NCBI GenBank assembly: GCA_017532345.1 | Contig: JAFXJJ010000094.1 | Coordinates: forward strand, 1 to 64,000 | Length of the DNA: 64,000 nt | Source of the DNA: Erysipelotrichales bacterium | GTDB lineage: Bacteria > Bacillota_I > Bacilli_A > Erysipelotrichales > Erysipelotrichaceae | Direction: 5' to 3' | Shown: positions 51,463 through 60,728 of the stretch, one piece after another | How positions within the stretch are numbered: the first letter of the stretch is position 1 | Layout: every line of letters begins with the position of its first letter | Notes under the pieces: model-generated | The model's input: only the letters and a program-made list of their open reading frames with translations | Databases searched by the model: none | What the model was told of the DNA's origin: nothing | Program-made: the position numbers and the translations under genes

Positions 51463-52284
51463 ATGGCAAGAGAAAGAATTGAATTAGAAAACTTAATAAA
51501 TACTAGAGATTTAGGTGGATATACTAACGTTGATGGTAAGAAGATTAAACCTAAGAAGTTAATTCGTAGTGCTGCTTTATCTAAAGGTAGTGAGAATGAT
51601 TTAAAGGTATTATGTGATGAATATAACTTAGATGCAATTGTAGATTTCCGTAATAGCGATGAGTTATATAGAGCTCCAGATCCAGTAATGGATGGAGTAA
51701 CTCATATTTGGTGCCCAATCTTTGAAGAAAAAGTCGAGAATATTACACGTGAGGAATTATGGGATACTAGTGATCCACTTGCAATGTATGTATATTTTGG
51801 TAATACTTTTGAACAGTTCCAAAAGGAAGGTGGAGAAAATGAAACACCAGATTTCTATGCGCAATTTGTACTTAATGAACATTCTATTGAGTATTATAAA
51901 AAGTTCTTTGATGTTTTATTAGAAGAACGTGAAGGCTCAGTGTTATGGCACTGTTCAGCTGGTAAAGATAGATGTGGAATGGGTACTGTGTATATATTAA
52001 AAGCGCTAGGCATGAGTGATGAATTAATCTATGATGATTATCTAGCTACTAATGAATATTATGAACCTGAAAATCTTCAAATGATTGCGTTAGCAGATGA
52101 AAGAGGCATGCCTGAATCATTCCATACGATTATTCGAGTAGTCAATGGAGTTCAAAAAGCTTTCTTAGATACTGTGTACCAAATATGTGAGGAAAAGTAT
52201 GGTGGATTAGATAACTTCTTACGTGAAAAATTAGAACTTGATGATAGTAAGATTAAGAAATTAAAGGATTTATATTTAGAGTAA
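51463..52284 (+). CDS. Tyrosine-protein phosphatase (LipA/IphP-like)
   Basis: A 273-residue phosphatase. NTRDLGGY near the N-terminus and the P-loop HCSAGKDRCGMG (C-x5-R, about residue 164) define the IphP/LipA-type dual-specificity tyrosine phosphatases, which can also act on phosphoinositides. Asp in DFRNSDELYRAPD is typical. It has no signal peptide. ATG 51463 is set by GTGAGGTG upstream; the in-frame ATG at 51397 lies inside the promoter region. The esterase gene follows by 29 bases. Confidence 0.88.
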   Translation: MARERIELENLINTRDLGGYTNVDGKKIKPKKLIRSAALSKGSENDLKVLCDEYNLDAIVDFRNSDELYRAPDPVMDGVTHIWCPIFEEKVENITREELWDTSDPLAMYVYFGNTFEQFQKEGGENETPDFYAQFVLNEHSIEYYKKFFDVLLEEREGSVLWHCSAGKDRCGMGTVYILKALGMSDELIYDDYLATNEYYEPENLQMIALADERGMPESFHTIIRVVNGVQKAFLDTVYQICEEKYGGLDNFLREKLELDDSKIKKLKDLYLE

Positions 52285-52313
52285 TTATAATCTAGAATAT
52301 TGGAGGCATTTAT

Positions 52314-53099
52314 ATGGCATCGATTGTTTTGAAATACCAAAGTGTTGAATTAGGCTTTAATACAGAAGTTAATATTATTGTACCTGGTGCACCATTTAAA
52401 GCAATGATGGAAAAGGATATTGGTAAGGCATATAGTGTTAAGCCATTACGTGTAGTATATTTACTTCATGGTGCCTTTAGTGATGGTAGTGAATGGGTAC
52501 GACAATGTGGGCTAGAACGTTATGTGAATGATTATAACTTTATGCTAGTAATGCCTACAGTGAATAATAGCTTCTATCATGATTTAGAATATGGTCCAAA
52601 GTACTTTAAATATGTTACTGAGGAATTACCAGCATTCTTATCGTCATTATTCAATATCTCTACGAAACGTGAAGATACCTTTGTTTGTGGCTTATCAATG
52701 GGTGGCTTTGGTGCTATGAAATGTGCTTTAAATTATCCTGAGAGGTATGCAGGTGCAGCTAGTATGTCTGGGGCATTAGATATGGTTACTATGGGCAAGA
52801 GAAATAAACCAGCAGGTATGTCATGTGAAGGAGCATTCCTTACAATAGATGATATTAAGGATAGTAATAATGATTTAATGATGTTACTAGAAAAGCATGC
52901 GAAGGCTAAAACAGATTTACCTAAGCTTCATGTATGTGTAGGTATAGAAGATTTCATTTATGACTTATCAATACTATTTAAAGATAAGTGTGAAGTTTTA
53001 AATATCCCACTAGATTATTATGAAGAAGCAGGTGGACATGAGTGGGACTTTTGGGATCGTAATGTGAAGCGAATACTGGAAATGTTTTCTAAAATGTAA
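52314..53099 (+). CDS. Esterase D/feruloyl-type alpha/beta hydrolase
   Basis: A 261-residue cytosolic esterase. VVYLLHGAFSDGSEW gives the oxyanion region, GLSMGGFGAMKCAL the nucleophile Ser (about residue 128), and the C-terminal EEAGGHEWDFWD the catalytic His. It matches the tributyrin-esterase/S-formylglutathione-hydrolase-like family. TTGGAGGC precedes ATG 52314. It is probably co-transcribed with the phosphatase. The substrate is unknown. Confidence 0.9.
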   Translation: MASIVLKYQSVELGFNTEVNIIVPGAPFKAMMEKDIGKAYSVKPLRVVYLLHGAFSDGSEWVRQCGLERYVNDYNFMLVMPTVNNSFYHDLEYGPKYFKYVTEELPAFLSSLFNISTKREDTFVCGLSMGGFGAMKCALNYPERYAGAASMSGALDMVTMGKRNKPAGMSCEGAFLTIDDIKDSNNDLMMLLEKHAKAKTDLPKLHVCVGIEDFIYDLSILFKDKCEVLNIPLDYYEEAGGHEWDFWDRNVKRILEMFSKM

Positions 53100-53108
53100 T
53101 GTTTTTTC

Positions 53109-53136
53109 TTGTAATGTTTAGAAATCGTTGTATAAT
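53109..53136 (+). promoter_or_regulatory. Promoter of the 53233-53801 operon
   Basis: TTGTAA (53109-53114) and TATAAT (53131-53136) are 16 bases apart. It places the transcript start near 53143, at the foot of the leader hairpins. Confidence 0.6.
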
Positions 53137-53145
53137 ACTAATAAG

Positions 53146-53193
53146 AGAGGTAGAGGGGTTATTCTACCTCTTTGTGTATAGTAGACAAAGAGG
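53146..53193 (+). promoter_or_regulatory. Leader with two mutually exclusive 9-bp hairpins
   Basis: Hairpin 1 is AGAGGTAGA (53146-53154)/TCTACCTCT (53163-53171). Hairpin 2 is CCTCTTTGT (53167-53175)/ACAAAGAGG (53185-53193). They share 53167-53171, so only one can form. Hairpin 1 is followed by a short T run and could be a weak terminator. A near-repeat GTATAgTAGAC/GTATAcTAGAC follows (53176, 53204). It could be a regulatory leader. Confidence 0.5.
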
Positions 53194-53232
53194 AATAGCT
53201 TGCGTATACTAGACTGAGAAGGAGGCTTTATT

Positions 53233-53583
53233 ATGAAACGATTATTAATTGCTGTTGGTGCTATTGCAGCTACAACATTAGCTATTGAAAAGATGATTGA
53301 ATATGCGATGAAGCAAGATGAAACTGATGATATGGAATTCACTAGCGAAGAGCCTTGTGATGAAGTAGCTGAGGAATTTATCTGCTTAAATGAAGTAGAA
53401 GAACCAGAGCCAGAAGTAGAAGAAGTTGTTGAAGAATCTGTAGAAGCTGAAGAAGATGCATTTGATACATTTGTGGATGATGCAGGTAATGCGGTGAAAG
53501 AAATTGGTAGTAAAGTACGTAGCTTCTTAAATGATTTACCAAAAATCAGTATTACTATCAACGTTGATAAGAATGAAAAATAG
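53233..53583 (+). CDS. Small acidic protein with N-terminal membrane segment
   Basis: A 116-residue protein. MKRLLIAVGAIAATTLAIEK is a signal-like or anchor helix. Residues 28-80 are extremely acidic, with runs of Glu and Val such as EEVEEPEPEVEEVVEESVEA. The end, AGNAVKEIGSKVRSFLNDLP followed by KISITINV, looks like a short amphipathic helix and strand. I do not recognise the family; the plan recalls YtxH-like small envelope proteins. AGGAGGC (53220-53226) fixes the start. A DUF896 gene follows by 8 bases. Confidence 0.7.
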   Translation: MKRLLIAVGAIAATTLAIEKMIEYAMKQDETDDMEFTSEEPCDEVAEEFICLNEVEEPEPEVEEVVEESVEAEEDAFDTFVDDAGNAVKEIGSKVRSFLNDLPKISITINVDKNEK

Positions 53584-53591
53584 GGGTTAAA

Positions 53592-53801
53592 ATGAATAAC
53601 GAGAAAATTGAAAGAATAAATTTCCTCGCTAGAAAAAGTAAAAGTGAAGGATTAACAGAAGAAGAAAAATTTGAACAGGCTGAATTACGTAAGGAGTATA
53701 TTGAAGCTTATCGACGTAATTTAGAGAGTCAGCTACAAACTATTGTGGTAGTTGATGATAAGGGCAATCGTAGTAAATTAAAAAAGAAGAATGTAAATTA
53801 G
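53592..53801 (+). CDS. DUF896 (YnzC-like) small protein
   Basis: A 69-residue cytosolic protein. KIERINFLARKSKSEGLTEE then EKFEQAELRKEYIEAYRRNL is the conserved helical hairpin of the DUF896/YnzC (UPF0291) family. In Bacillus some members lie in SOS-induced operons, but their activity is not defined. GGGG before ATG 53592 gives only a modest ribosome site, so coupling to the upstream gene is likely. A terminator follows. Confidence 0.92.
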   Translation: MNNEKIERINFLARKSKSEGLTEEEKFEQAELRKEYIEAYRRNLESQLQTIVVVDDKGNRSKLKKKNVN

Positions 53802-53829
53802 GCTATTTTCATATAATAGCCTTTTTTAT
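53802..53829 (+). terminator. Terminator after the DUF896 gene
   Basis: GGCTATT (53802-53808) pairs with AATAGCC (53815-53821), followed by TTTTTT. Confidence 0.85.
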
Positions 53830-53879
53830 GGTTTGGTTAGTATAGTGGTGTTATAATAATGGTAGTGGAGGGAGTTATT

Positions 53880-54944
53880 ATGGATATTAAAGTTATTAGA
53901 AGTCAAAATTTAAAGACTAAGCCTGATGTAAATACATTAGGTTTTGGAAAGTATTTCACTGATCATATGTTCTTAATGGACTATACCGAAGGTATTGGAT
54001 GGCATGATGCACGAATTGTACCTTATGGTCCACTTGAATTAGATCCAGCAACGATGGTGCTACATTATGCTCAGGAAACCTTTGAAGGAATGAAGGCATA
54101 TCGTAGAAAGGATGGGAAGATTCAATTATTCCGTCCAGCAATGAATGCTAGAAGAATGCAACAAAGTAATGAGAGATTATGTATTCCTGCTTTACCAGTA
54201 GAGGACTTCGTGGAAGCTGTGAAGGCAATTGTGCGTGTTGATAGTGAATGGGTACCATCAAAGGAAGGTACATCATTATATATTCGTCCATTTATGTATG
54301 CAACAGAAGCCGCAGTTGGTGTACATGCGGCAAAGAGTTATCAATTTGTGATTATATGTTGTAGTGTAGGTGCATATTACTTAAATGGTATTACACCAGT
54401 TAAGATTTATGTAGAGAGTGAATATGTACGTGCTGTTAAGGGTGGTACTGGCTTTGCGAAGTGTGGTGGTAACTATGCATCTAGTATCATTGCGCAAAAG
54501 AAGGCTCAAGAGCTTGGTTATACGCAGGTATTATGGTTAGATGCTATCGAACATAAATACGTAGAAGAGGTTGGTACTATGAATGCGATGTTTGTAGTTG
54601 ATGGTAAGATTTATACTTCACCAATTAATGGCTCAGTATTACCAGGTATCACTAGAGATTCATGTCTACATATTTTACGAAGCTGGGGATATGAAGTACA
54701 TGAAGAAGCACTATCAATTGATGAATTAATGGAAGCGGGAAGAAATGGCACACTACAAGAGTGCTTTGGGACAGGTACAGCTGCTGTTATTTCACCGATT
54801 GGAGAATTATTTTATAATGGTGAAACCATTGTTATTAATAATGGTGAATTAGGAACTCTTACAAAACGTTTATATGATGAATTAACAGGTATTCAATGGG
54901 GAAATTGTAAAGATACATATAATTGGTGTGTAGAAATCGATTAG
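53880..54944 (+). CDS. ilvE: Branched-chain amino acid aminotransferase
   Basis: A 354-residue fold-type IV PLP enzyme that transfers the amino group between leucine, isoleucine or valine and 2-oxoglutarate. It is the class II (eukaryote-like/YwaA) form. Seen are FGKYFTDHMFLMDY, LHYAQETFEGMKAYR, IRPFMYATE, the PLP lysine in GFAKCGGNYASS, EVGTMNAMFV and GTGTAAVISPIGE. ATG 53880 is set by TGGAGGGAG (53866-53874). It is monocistronic; no ilv or leu biosynthetic genes are near, so it may serve amino-acid breakdown. Confidence 0.93.
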   Translation: MDIKVIRSQNLKTKPDVNTLGFGKYFTDHMFLMDYTEGIGWHDARIVPYGPLELDPATMVLHYAQETFEGMKAYRRKDGKIQLFRPAMNARRMQQSNERLCIPALPVEDFVEAVKAIVRVDSEWVPSKEGTSLYIRPFMYATEAAVGVHAAKSYQFVIICCSVGAYYLNGITPVKIYVESEYVRAVKGGTGFAKCGGNYASSIIAQKKAQELGYTQVLWLDAIEHKYVEEVGTMNAMFVVDGKIYTSPINGSVLPGITRDSCLHILRSWGYEVHEEALSIDELMEAGRNGTLQECFGTGTAAVISPIGELFYNGETIVINNGELGTLTKRLYDELTGIQWGNCKDTYNWCVEID

Positions 54945-56552
<1,608 letters not shown>

Positions 56553-56571
56553 AAGTATTAATAATAGGAAT

Positions 56572-56590
56572 AATAAGATTTTCTTATTTG
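56572..56590 (+). terminator. Possible weak terminator after glpK
   Basis: AATAAGA (56572-56578) pairs with TCTTATT (56582-56588), with a short T-rich end. It is a weak stem, so readthrough is likely. Confidence 0.4.
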
Positions 56591-56629
56591 AAAGATGATA
56601 GGAAAGACTGAATTGTTATATCTTCTCAT

Positions 56630-56657
56630 TTACAAATTAACAATAATAGTTTAGAAT
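56630..56657 (+). promoter_or_regulatory. Promoter of the GlpA-like operon
   Basis: TTACAA (56630-56635) and TAGAAT (56652-56657) are 16 bases apart, placing the transcript start about 20 bases before the leader terminator stem. Confidence 0.5.
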
Positions 56658-56683
56658 AAGAATACAAGTTAATCAGTGAACAG

Positions 56684-56736
56684 AGACACTATGAGAATTC
56701 AGGATGTAAAGAATGATTTTTTGTAGTGTCTTTTTG
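56684..56736 (+). terminator. Leader terminator, likely GlpP antitermination target
   Basis: AGACACTA (56684-56691) pairs perfectly with TAGTGTCT (56724-56731), followed by TTTTG. A 32-base loop lies between. The structure is upstream of the ribosome site of the G3P dehydrogenase-like gene, where a GlpP-controlled terminator is expected in Bacillota. Confidence 0.65.
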
Positions 56737-56755
56737 TATGCAGGAGGATAAAGAT

Positions 56756-58189
56756 ATGCAAGATGTTGTAATTATAGGAGCTGGTATTATTGGTAGCTTC
56801 CTAGCTCATGATTTAAGTAAGTATGATTTAAAAGTATGTGTCATTGATAAAGAAAACGACGTTGCTAATGAAACAACAATGGCTAATAGTGCAATTGTTC
56901 ACTCAGGACATGATCCTAAGGATGATACACTTAAAGCTAAGTTAAATCTACGTGGTAATGAAATGTATGAAGATATTTGTAAGAAGCTACATGTAGATTT
57001 TAAACGTATTGGTGCTTATGTAGTGGCAACAAATGATGAAGAATTAGAAGAATTATCACGTTTATACGAACAATCTAAACGTCGTAATGTACCTGTACGT
57101 TATGTAGAACGTGAAGAATTAGTTAAGAATGAACCTAATATTTCTGATATCGCAATTCGTGCTATTGATTTACCATCAACAGGGATTATTTATCCTTGGG
57201 AAGTAGCGATTGCCCTAATGGAAGTGGCAGTTGCCAATGGTGTAGATTTACACTTAGGTGAAGAAGTAACAGCAATTGAAAAGAGTGAAAATGGTTATAA
57301 GGTAATCACATCTAAAGGTGTTATTGAAACTAAGTATGTATTAAATGCTGCTGGTGTATTTGCTGATGATATTTACCGTATGGTTAGCGATAATGTAGAG
57401 TTTGATATTACACCAAGAAAAGGTGAATACTTTGTATTAGATAAGTTAAATCAACCATTAGTAAATCATATCTTATATCCTATTCCTTCACAAAAGGGTA
57501 AGGGTGTATTAGTACTTCCTACTACCCATGGCAATACATTATTAGGACCTAGTAGTGATTTTGTAGATGATAAGAAGGGTATTAATAACACATCTGATTA
57601 TTTAGGATATGTTAGAAGAGAAGTAGGAAAATTAGTTAAGAATGTACCAATGGATAAAGTTATTCGTAACTTTGCTGGTTTAAGACCTACAAGTTCTACA
57701 CATGATTTCATTATTGAAGAAGCTAAGGATGCACCTAATTTCATCAATGTTGCTGGTATTGAATCACCAGGACTTGCAAGTGCACCTGCTATTAGTGAAT
57801 ATGTGATTGAAACAATCTTAAAGAATAAATTAGCACTAGTTAAGAAGAGTGATGCAATTGATTCATTACCTCCTATTACTGATATGAAGAAGCTTACAGA
57901 AGAAGAACGCAATGCGAAGATTAAAGAAGATCCTAGATATGGTCATATCATTTGTCGATGTGAACAAATTAGTGAAGGTGAAATCGTTGAAGCCATTCAT
58001 CGTAATGTAGGAGCTACTAGTGTTAAGTCTATCAAGAAACGTGTACGTCCAGGTATGGGTAGATGTCAAGGTGGATTCTGTGAACCATTAGTAGTTGAAA
58101 TTCTTGCGAGAGAATTGGCTAAACAAAAGAATGACATTGTTTATGATGATGTAGAATCAAATGTCTTAGTAGCAAAGAAGGGAGCTTAA
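56756..58189 (+). CDS. GlpA-like FAD-dependent glycerol-3-phosphate dehydrogenase with BFD domain
   Basis: A 477-residue flavoenzyme. VIIGAGIIGSFLAHDL binds FAD. The DAO-fold substrate domain follows (residues 40-360), with NAAGVFADDIY, LPTTHGNTLLGPSS and NFAGLRPTSSTHDF. The C-terminal BFD-type [2Fe-2S] domain has CRCEQISEGEI and GRCQGGFC, four cysteines. This matches the anaerobic GlpA-like dehydrogenases that oxidise glycerol 3-phosphate to dihydroxyacetone phosphate. CAGGAGGA (56741-56748) fixes the start at 56756. It lies 3 bases before the second oxidoreductase. Confidence 0.88.
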   Translation: MQDVVIIGAGIIGSFLAHDLSKYDLKVCVIDKENDVANETTMANSAIVHSGHDPKDDTLKAKLNLRGNEMYEDICKKLHVDFKRIGAYVVATNDEELEELSRLYEQSKRRNVPVRYVEREELVKNEPNISDIAIRAIDLPSTGIIYPWEVAIALMEVAVANGVDLHLGEEVTAIEKSENGYKVITSKGVIETKYVLNAAGVFADDIYRMVSDNVEFDITPRKGEYFVLDKLNQPLVNHILYPIPSQKGKGVLVLPTTHGNTLLGPSSDFVDDKKGINNTSDYLGYVRREVGKLVKNVPMDKVIRNFAGLRPTSSTHDFIIEEAKDAPNFINVAGIESPGLASAPAISEYVIETILKNKLALVKKSDAIDSLPPITDMKKLTEEERNAKIKEDPRYGHIICRCEQISEGEIVEAIHRNVGATSVKSIKKRVRPGMGRCQGGFCEPLVVEILARELAKQKNDIVYDDVESNVLVAKKGA

Positions 58190-58192
58190 ATC

Positions 58193-59446
58193 ATGCGTGA
58201 AGTAGATGTTGTTGTTATTGGTGGTGGCTCTGCTGGATTAGCTGCTGCATGTAAATGTAAAGAGGAAGGTATTGAAAATGTTGTAGTTCTTGAACGTGAT
58301 AAAGAACTAGGTGGTATTTTAAATCAATGTATTCATAATGGATTTGGATTACACACATTTAATGAAGAATTATCTGGACCTGCTTATGCTGAACGCTTTA
58401 TTGATAAGGCTAAAGCATTAAATGTTGAATGTAAGTTAAATACTATGGTAACGCATATTTCTAAGGATAAAGTAGTAGAATATGTAAATCCTGAAGAAGG
58501 CTATGTAAGAGTACAAGCTAAGGCTATCGTATTAGCGATGGGTTGTAGAGAAAGAACTAGAGGAGCTATCAGTATTCCAGGATATCGTCCAGTAGGTGTA
58601 TACAATGCTGGTACTGCTCAACGTTATTTAAATATGGATGGATATCTAGTAGGTAAACGTGTATTCATCTTAGGTAGTGGTGATATTGGATTAATCATGG
58701 CTCGTCGTATGACACTTGAAGGTGCTAAGGTTTTAGGTGTAGCTGAAATTATGCCATATTCTAATGGTTTAGCACGTAATATGAAGCAATGTTTAGAAGA
58801 TTTCGACATTCCACTATACTTAAGTCATACAATTACTAATATTGAAGGTAAAGAACGTGTTAGTGGTGTAACTATTTCAGAAGTAGATAGTAATCGTAAT
58901 GTAGTTCCTGGTACTGAAAAGCACTTTGATGTAGATACATTATTACTATCAGTAGGTTTAATTCCTGAAAACTCATTAACTGAAGAAGCTGAAATTGAGA
59001 TGAATCCTGTAACTAAAGGTGCAATGGTTAATGAATCATATGAAACTAGTATTCCAGGTATCTTTGCTTGTGGTAACGTATTACACGTTCATGACCTAGT
59101 AGACTTCGTAAGTGCTGAGGGTGCTAAGGCTGGTGAAAGTGCAGCTCGCTATATTCGTGAAGAATTAAAATCAGCTGGTGGATTTAATTGTAAGGCAAAA
59201 CAAAACGTATCTTATGTAATGCCAACACGTATTAATGTAGAGAACGTTAAGGATAAAGTAGAATTCTTATTCAGAGTTCGTGTACAAGCTAGAAATGCTA
59301 CTTTAAACTTATATAAAGATGGAGAATTATTCCGTTCTATTCCAAAGCGTCATGTAGCACCTGCGGAAATGGAAAAATTAATTATGAAGAAGAGTGATTT
59401 AGAAGGTATCAAAGAATCATTCGAAATAGAATTGGTGGTGGATTAA
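58193..59446 (+). CDS. NAD(P)/FAD-dependent oxidoreductase of the glycerol-3-phosphate unit
   Basis: A 417-residue two-dinucleotide-fold flavoprotein. VVIGGGSAGLAAACKC binds FAD, LGGILNQCIHNGFGLH is a conserved loop, ILGSGDIGLIMARRM is the NAD(P) fold, and CGNVLHVHDLVDFVSAEG closes the FAD domain. It lacks a redox-active CxxC pair. In this gene set (GlpA-like, this protein, DUF1667) it probably takes electrons from the dehydrogenase to a carrier, as GlpB/GlpC do in other bacteria (inference). It lies 1 base before the DUF1667 gene. Confidence 0.85.
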   Translation: MREVDVVVIGGGSAGLAAACKCKEEGIENVVVLERDKELGGILNQCIHNGFGLHTFNEELSGPAYAERFIDKAKALNVECKLNTMVTHISKDKVVEYVNPEEGYVRVQAKAIVLAMGCRERTRGAISIPGYRPVGVYNAGTAQRYLNMDGYLVGKRVFILGSGDIGLIMARRMTLEGAKVLGVAEIMPYSNGLARNMKQCLEDFDIPLYLSHTITNIEGKERVSGVTISEVDSNRNVVPGTEKHFDVDTLLLSVGLIPENSLTEEAEIEMNPVTKGAMVNESYETSIPGIFACGNVLHVHDLVDFVSAEGAKAGESAARYIREELKSAGGFNCKAKQNVSYVMPTRINVENVKDKVEFLFRVRVQARNATLNLYKDGELFRSIPKRHVAPAEMEKLIMKKSDLEGIKESFEIELVVD

Positions 59447-59447
59447 T

Positions 59448-59816
59448 ATGGAGAAGGAAATGGTATGTATTAACTGTCCAATGTCTTGTCATTTAAAGGT
59501 GACATTAGAGGATGGTCAAGTAAAAGCAGTTAGTGGGAACACATGTCCTAGAGGTGAAACATATGCCATTAAGGAACTAACAAATCCTACTCGTATGTTG
59601 ACATCAACAGTGAATATTAAAGGGGCAATCCATAATGGGTTACCAGTAATTACTAGTGGTGATATTCCGAAGGATAAGATTTTTGATGTAATGAAGGAAA
59701 TTACTGCAGCAGAAGTTTGTGCTCCAGTTAAAATCAATGACGTTATTATTAAAGATGTATGTGGTTTAGGGGTAGATATTATCGCAAGCCGTTCAATGGA
59801 GAAGGTAAATGATTAA
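59448..59816 (+). CDS. DUF1667 cysteine-motif protein
   Basis: A 122-residue protein. CINCPMSCHL at residues 7-16 (C7-x2-C10-x3-C14) and GNTCPRGE (C32) suggest an iron-sulfur or zinc site. The C-terminal part matches the DUF1667 family that regularly accompanies the GlpA-like and NAD(P)/FAD oxidoreductases, so it is probably a third subunit of an electron-transferring glycerol-3-phosphate dehydrogenase. Its stop overlaps the glpP start by 8 bases. Confidence 0.9.
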   Translation: MEKEMVCINCPMSCHLKVTLEDGQVKAVSGNTCPRGETYAIKELTNPTRMLTSTVNIKGAIHNGLPVITSGDIPKDKIFDVMKEITAAEVCAPVKINDVIIKDVCGLGVDIIASRSMEKVND

Positions 59817-60366
59817 TAACCAGACTTGTTTACCAGCCATATCAACCATGAAGGAATATGAGAAGTTCTTAAAGAGTTCATTAGAGTGGTGTATTCTATT
59901 AGATTTCCATGTTTCTTTAGTAGAGGGTATGATTAAAGAAGCTCATAATGCCAATAAGAAGATAATTATTCACTTAGATTTAATGAAGGGAGTATCTACT
60001 GATGAGTATGGCTGTGAATTCTTATGTCAGAAGCTTAAATGTGATGGGATTATCTCTACGAAATCTAAGGTGATTGAAAGTGCCAAGAAGAATAAGAAGA
60101 TTGCGATTCAACGAATGTTCTTAATTGATTCACGCTCACTTGAGAAGGGCTTAAATCAATTACGTGTGTCAGCACCTGATTATGTTGAGATATTACCAGG
60201 TATTGCTTATGAGATATTGCCTATGGTGAAAGAGCGATTAGATATGCCATTAATGAGTGGTGGTCTAATTAAAAATTGCGAAATGATTGATCGTTGCATT
60301 GAATATGGTGCTACACTTGTCAGTGTTGGCTCATTAGAATTAGCGATAGAATATCAGGATAAATAA
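59809..60366 (+). CDS. glpP: Glycerol-3-phosphate-responsive antiterminator
   Basis: A 185-residue TIM-barrel-like RNA-binding regulator. Family blocks seen are KKIIIHLDLMKGVSTDEYGC, DGIISTKSKVIESAKK, FLIDSRSLEKGLNQL, DYVEILPGI and PLMSGGLIKNCEMI. In Bacillus GlpP with G3P prevents termination in the leader of glpD and glpFK. Here the gene is the last of the operon it should control, giving positive feedback, and leader terminator-like stems are present at 54996-55023 and 56684-56731. The start overlaps the DUF1667 gene. Confidence 0.94.
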   Translation: MINNQTCLPAISTMKEYEKFLKSSLEWCILLDFHVSLVEGMIKEAHNANKKIIIHLDLMKGVSTDEYGCEFLCQKLKCDGIISTKSKVIESAKKNKKIAIQRMFLIDSRSLEKGLNQLRVSAPDYVEILPGIAYEILPMVKERLDMPLMSGGLIKNCEMIDRCIEYGATLVSVGSLELAIEYQDK

Positions 60367-60370
60367 ATGT

Positions 60371-60397
60371 GGTCAGTTCGTTATGAACTGACCTTTG
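60371..60397 (+). terminator. Terminator of the glycerol operon
   Basis: GGTCAGTTC (60371-60379) pairs with GAACTGACC (60385-60393), followed by TTTGTTT. Confidence 0.9.
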
Positions 60398-60684
60398 TTT
60401 ATTTGCGAAAATGCTGATAAACACAAGCTTTTTAATATCATATTTAAAACTTTAAAATTGATGTTTAAAATAATAATTTGATATTTATTTTGAAAATATG
60501 ATTTAAATTACTATGGATTAACCATTGTATATAGAAGATGTTGAGTATTAGTATAATAAATATTAATGAAAAATAGGCAACATCAAAAACACTCAATAAA
60601 ACACTTCAAAAGTACCGAATATCCATTGGGGGAGTGGATGGAATTTTAATATTGATGATTGTCTACAAATACTTTTAACTACAA
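60398..60684. other. AT-rich convergent intergenic region without recognisable genes
   Basis: About 290 bases between converging transcripts, very AT-rich. I find no reading frame with a ribosome site. The only notable structure is ATCCA (60621-60625 region) facing TGGAT around TTGGGGGAG, a weak 5-bp stem with a G-rich loop. It may be a decayed element. Confidence 0.5.
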
Positions 60685-60687
60685 AAA

Positions 60688-60721
60688 ATCCCCTTAAAAC
60701 AATTCCTTTTTTAAGGGGAGA
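60688..60721 (-). terminator. Terminator of the rqcH gene
   Basis: CCCCTTAAAA (60690-60699) pairs with TTTTAAGGGG (60709-60719 region). The minus-strand tail is ATTTTTTG. Confidence 0.85.
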
Positions 60722-60728
60722 TTAAATA

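Noticed and set aside
53143-53193. A T-box or other named riboswitch
   Set aside because: No T-box sequence, specifier loop or other known aptamer core is visible; only the alternative stems can be supported.
60398-60684. A small RNA or gene in the AT-rich gap
   Set aside because: No promoter-stem-terminator combination or ribosome site could be found, only a weak 5-bp stem.
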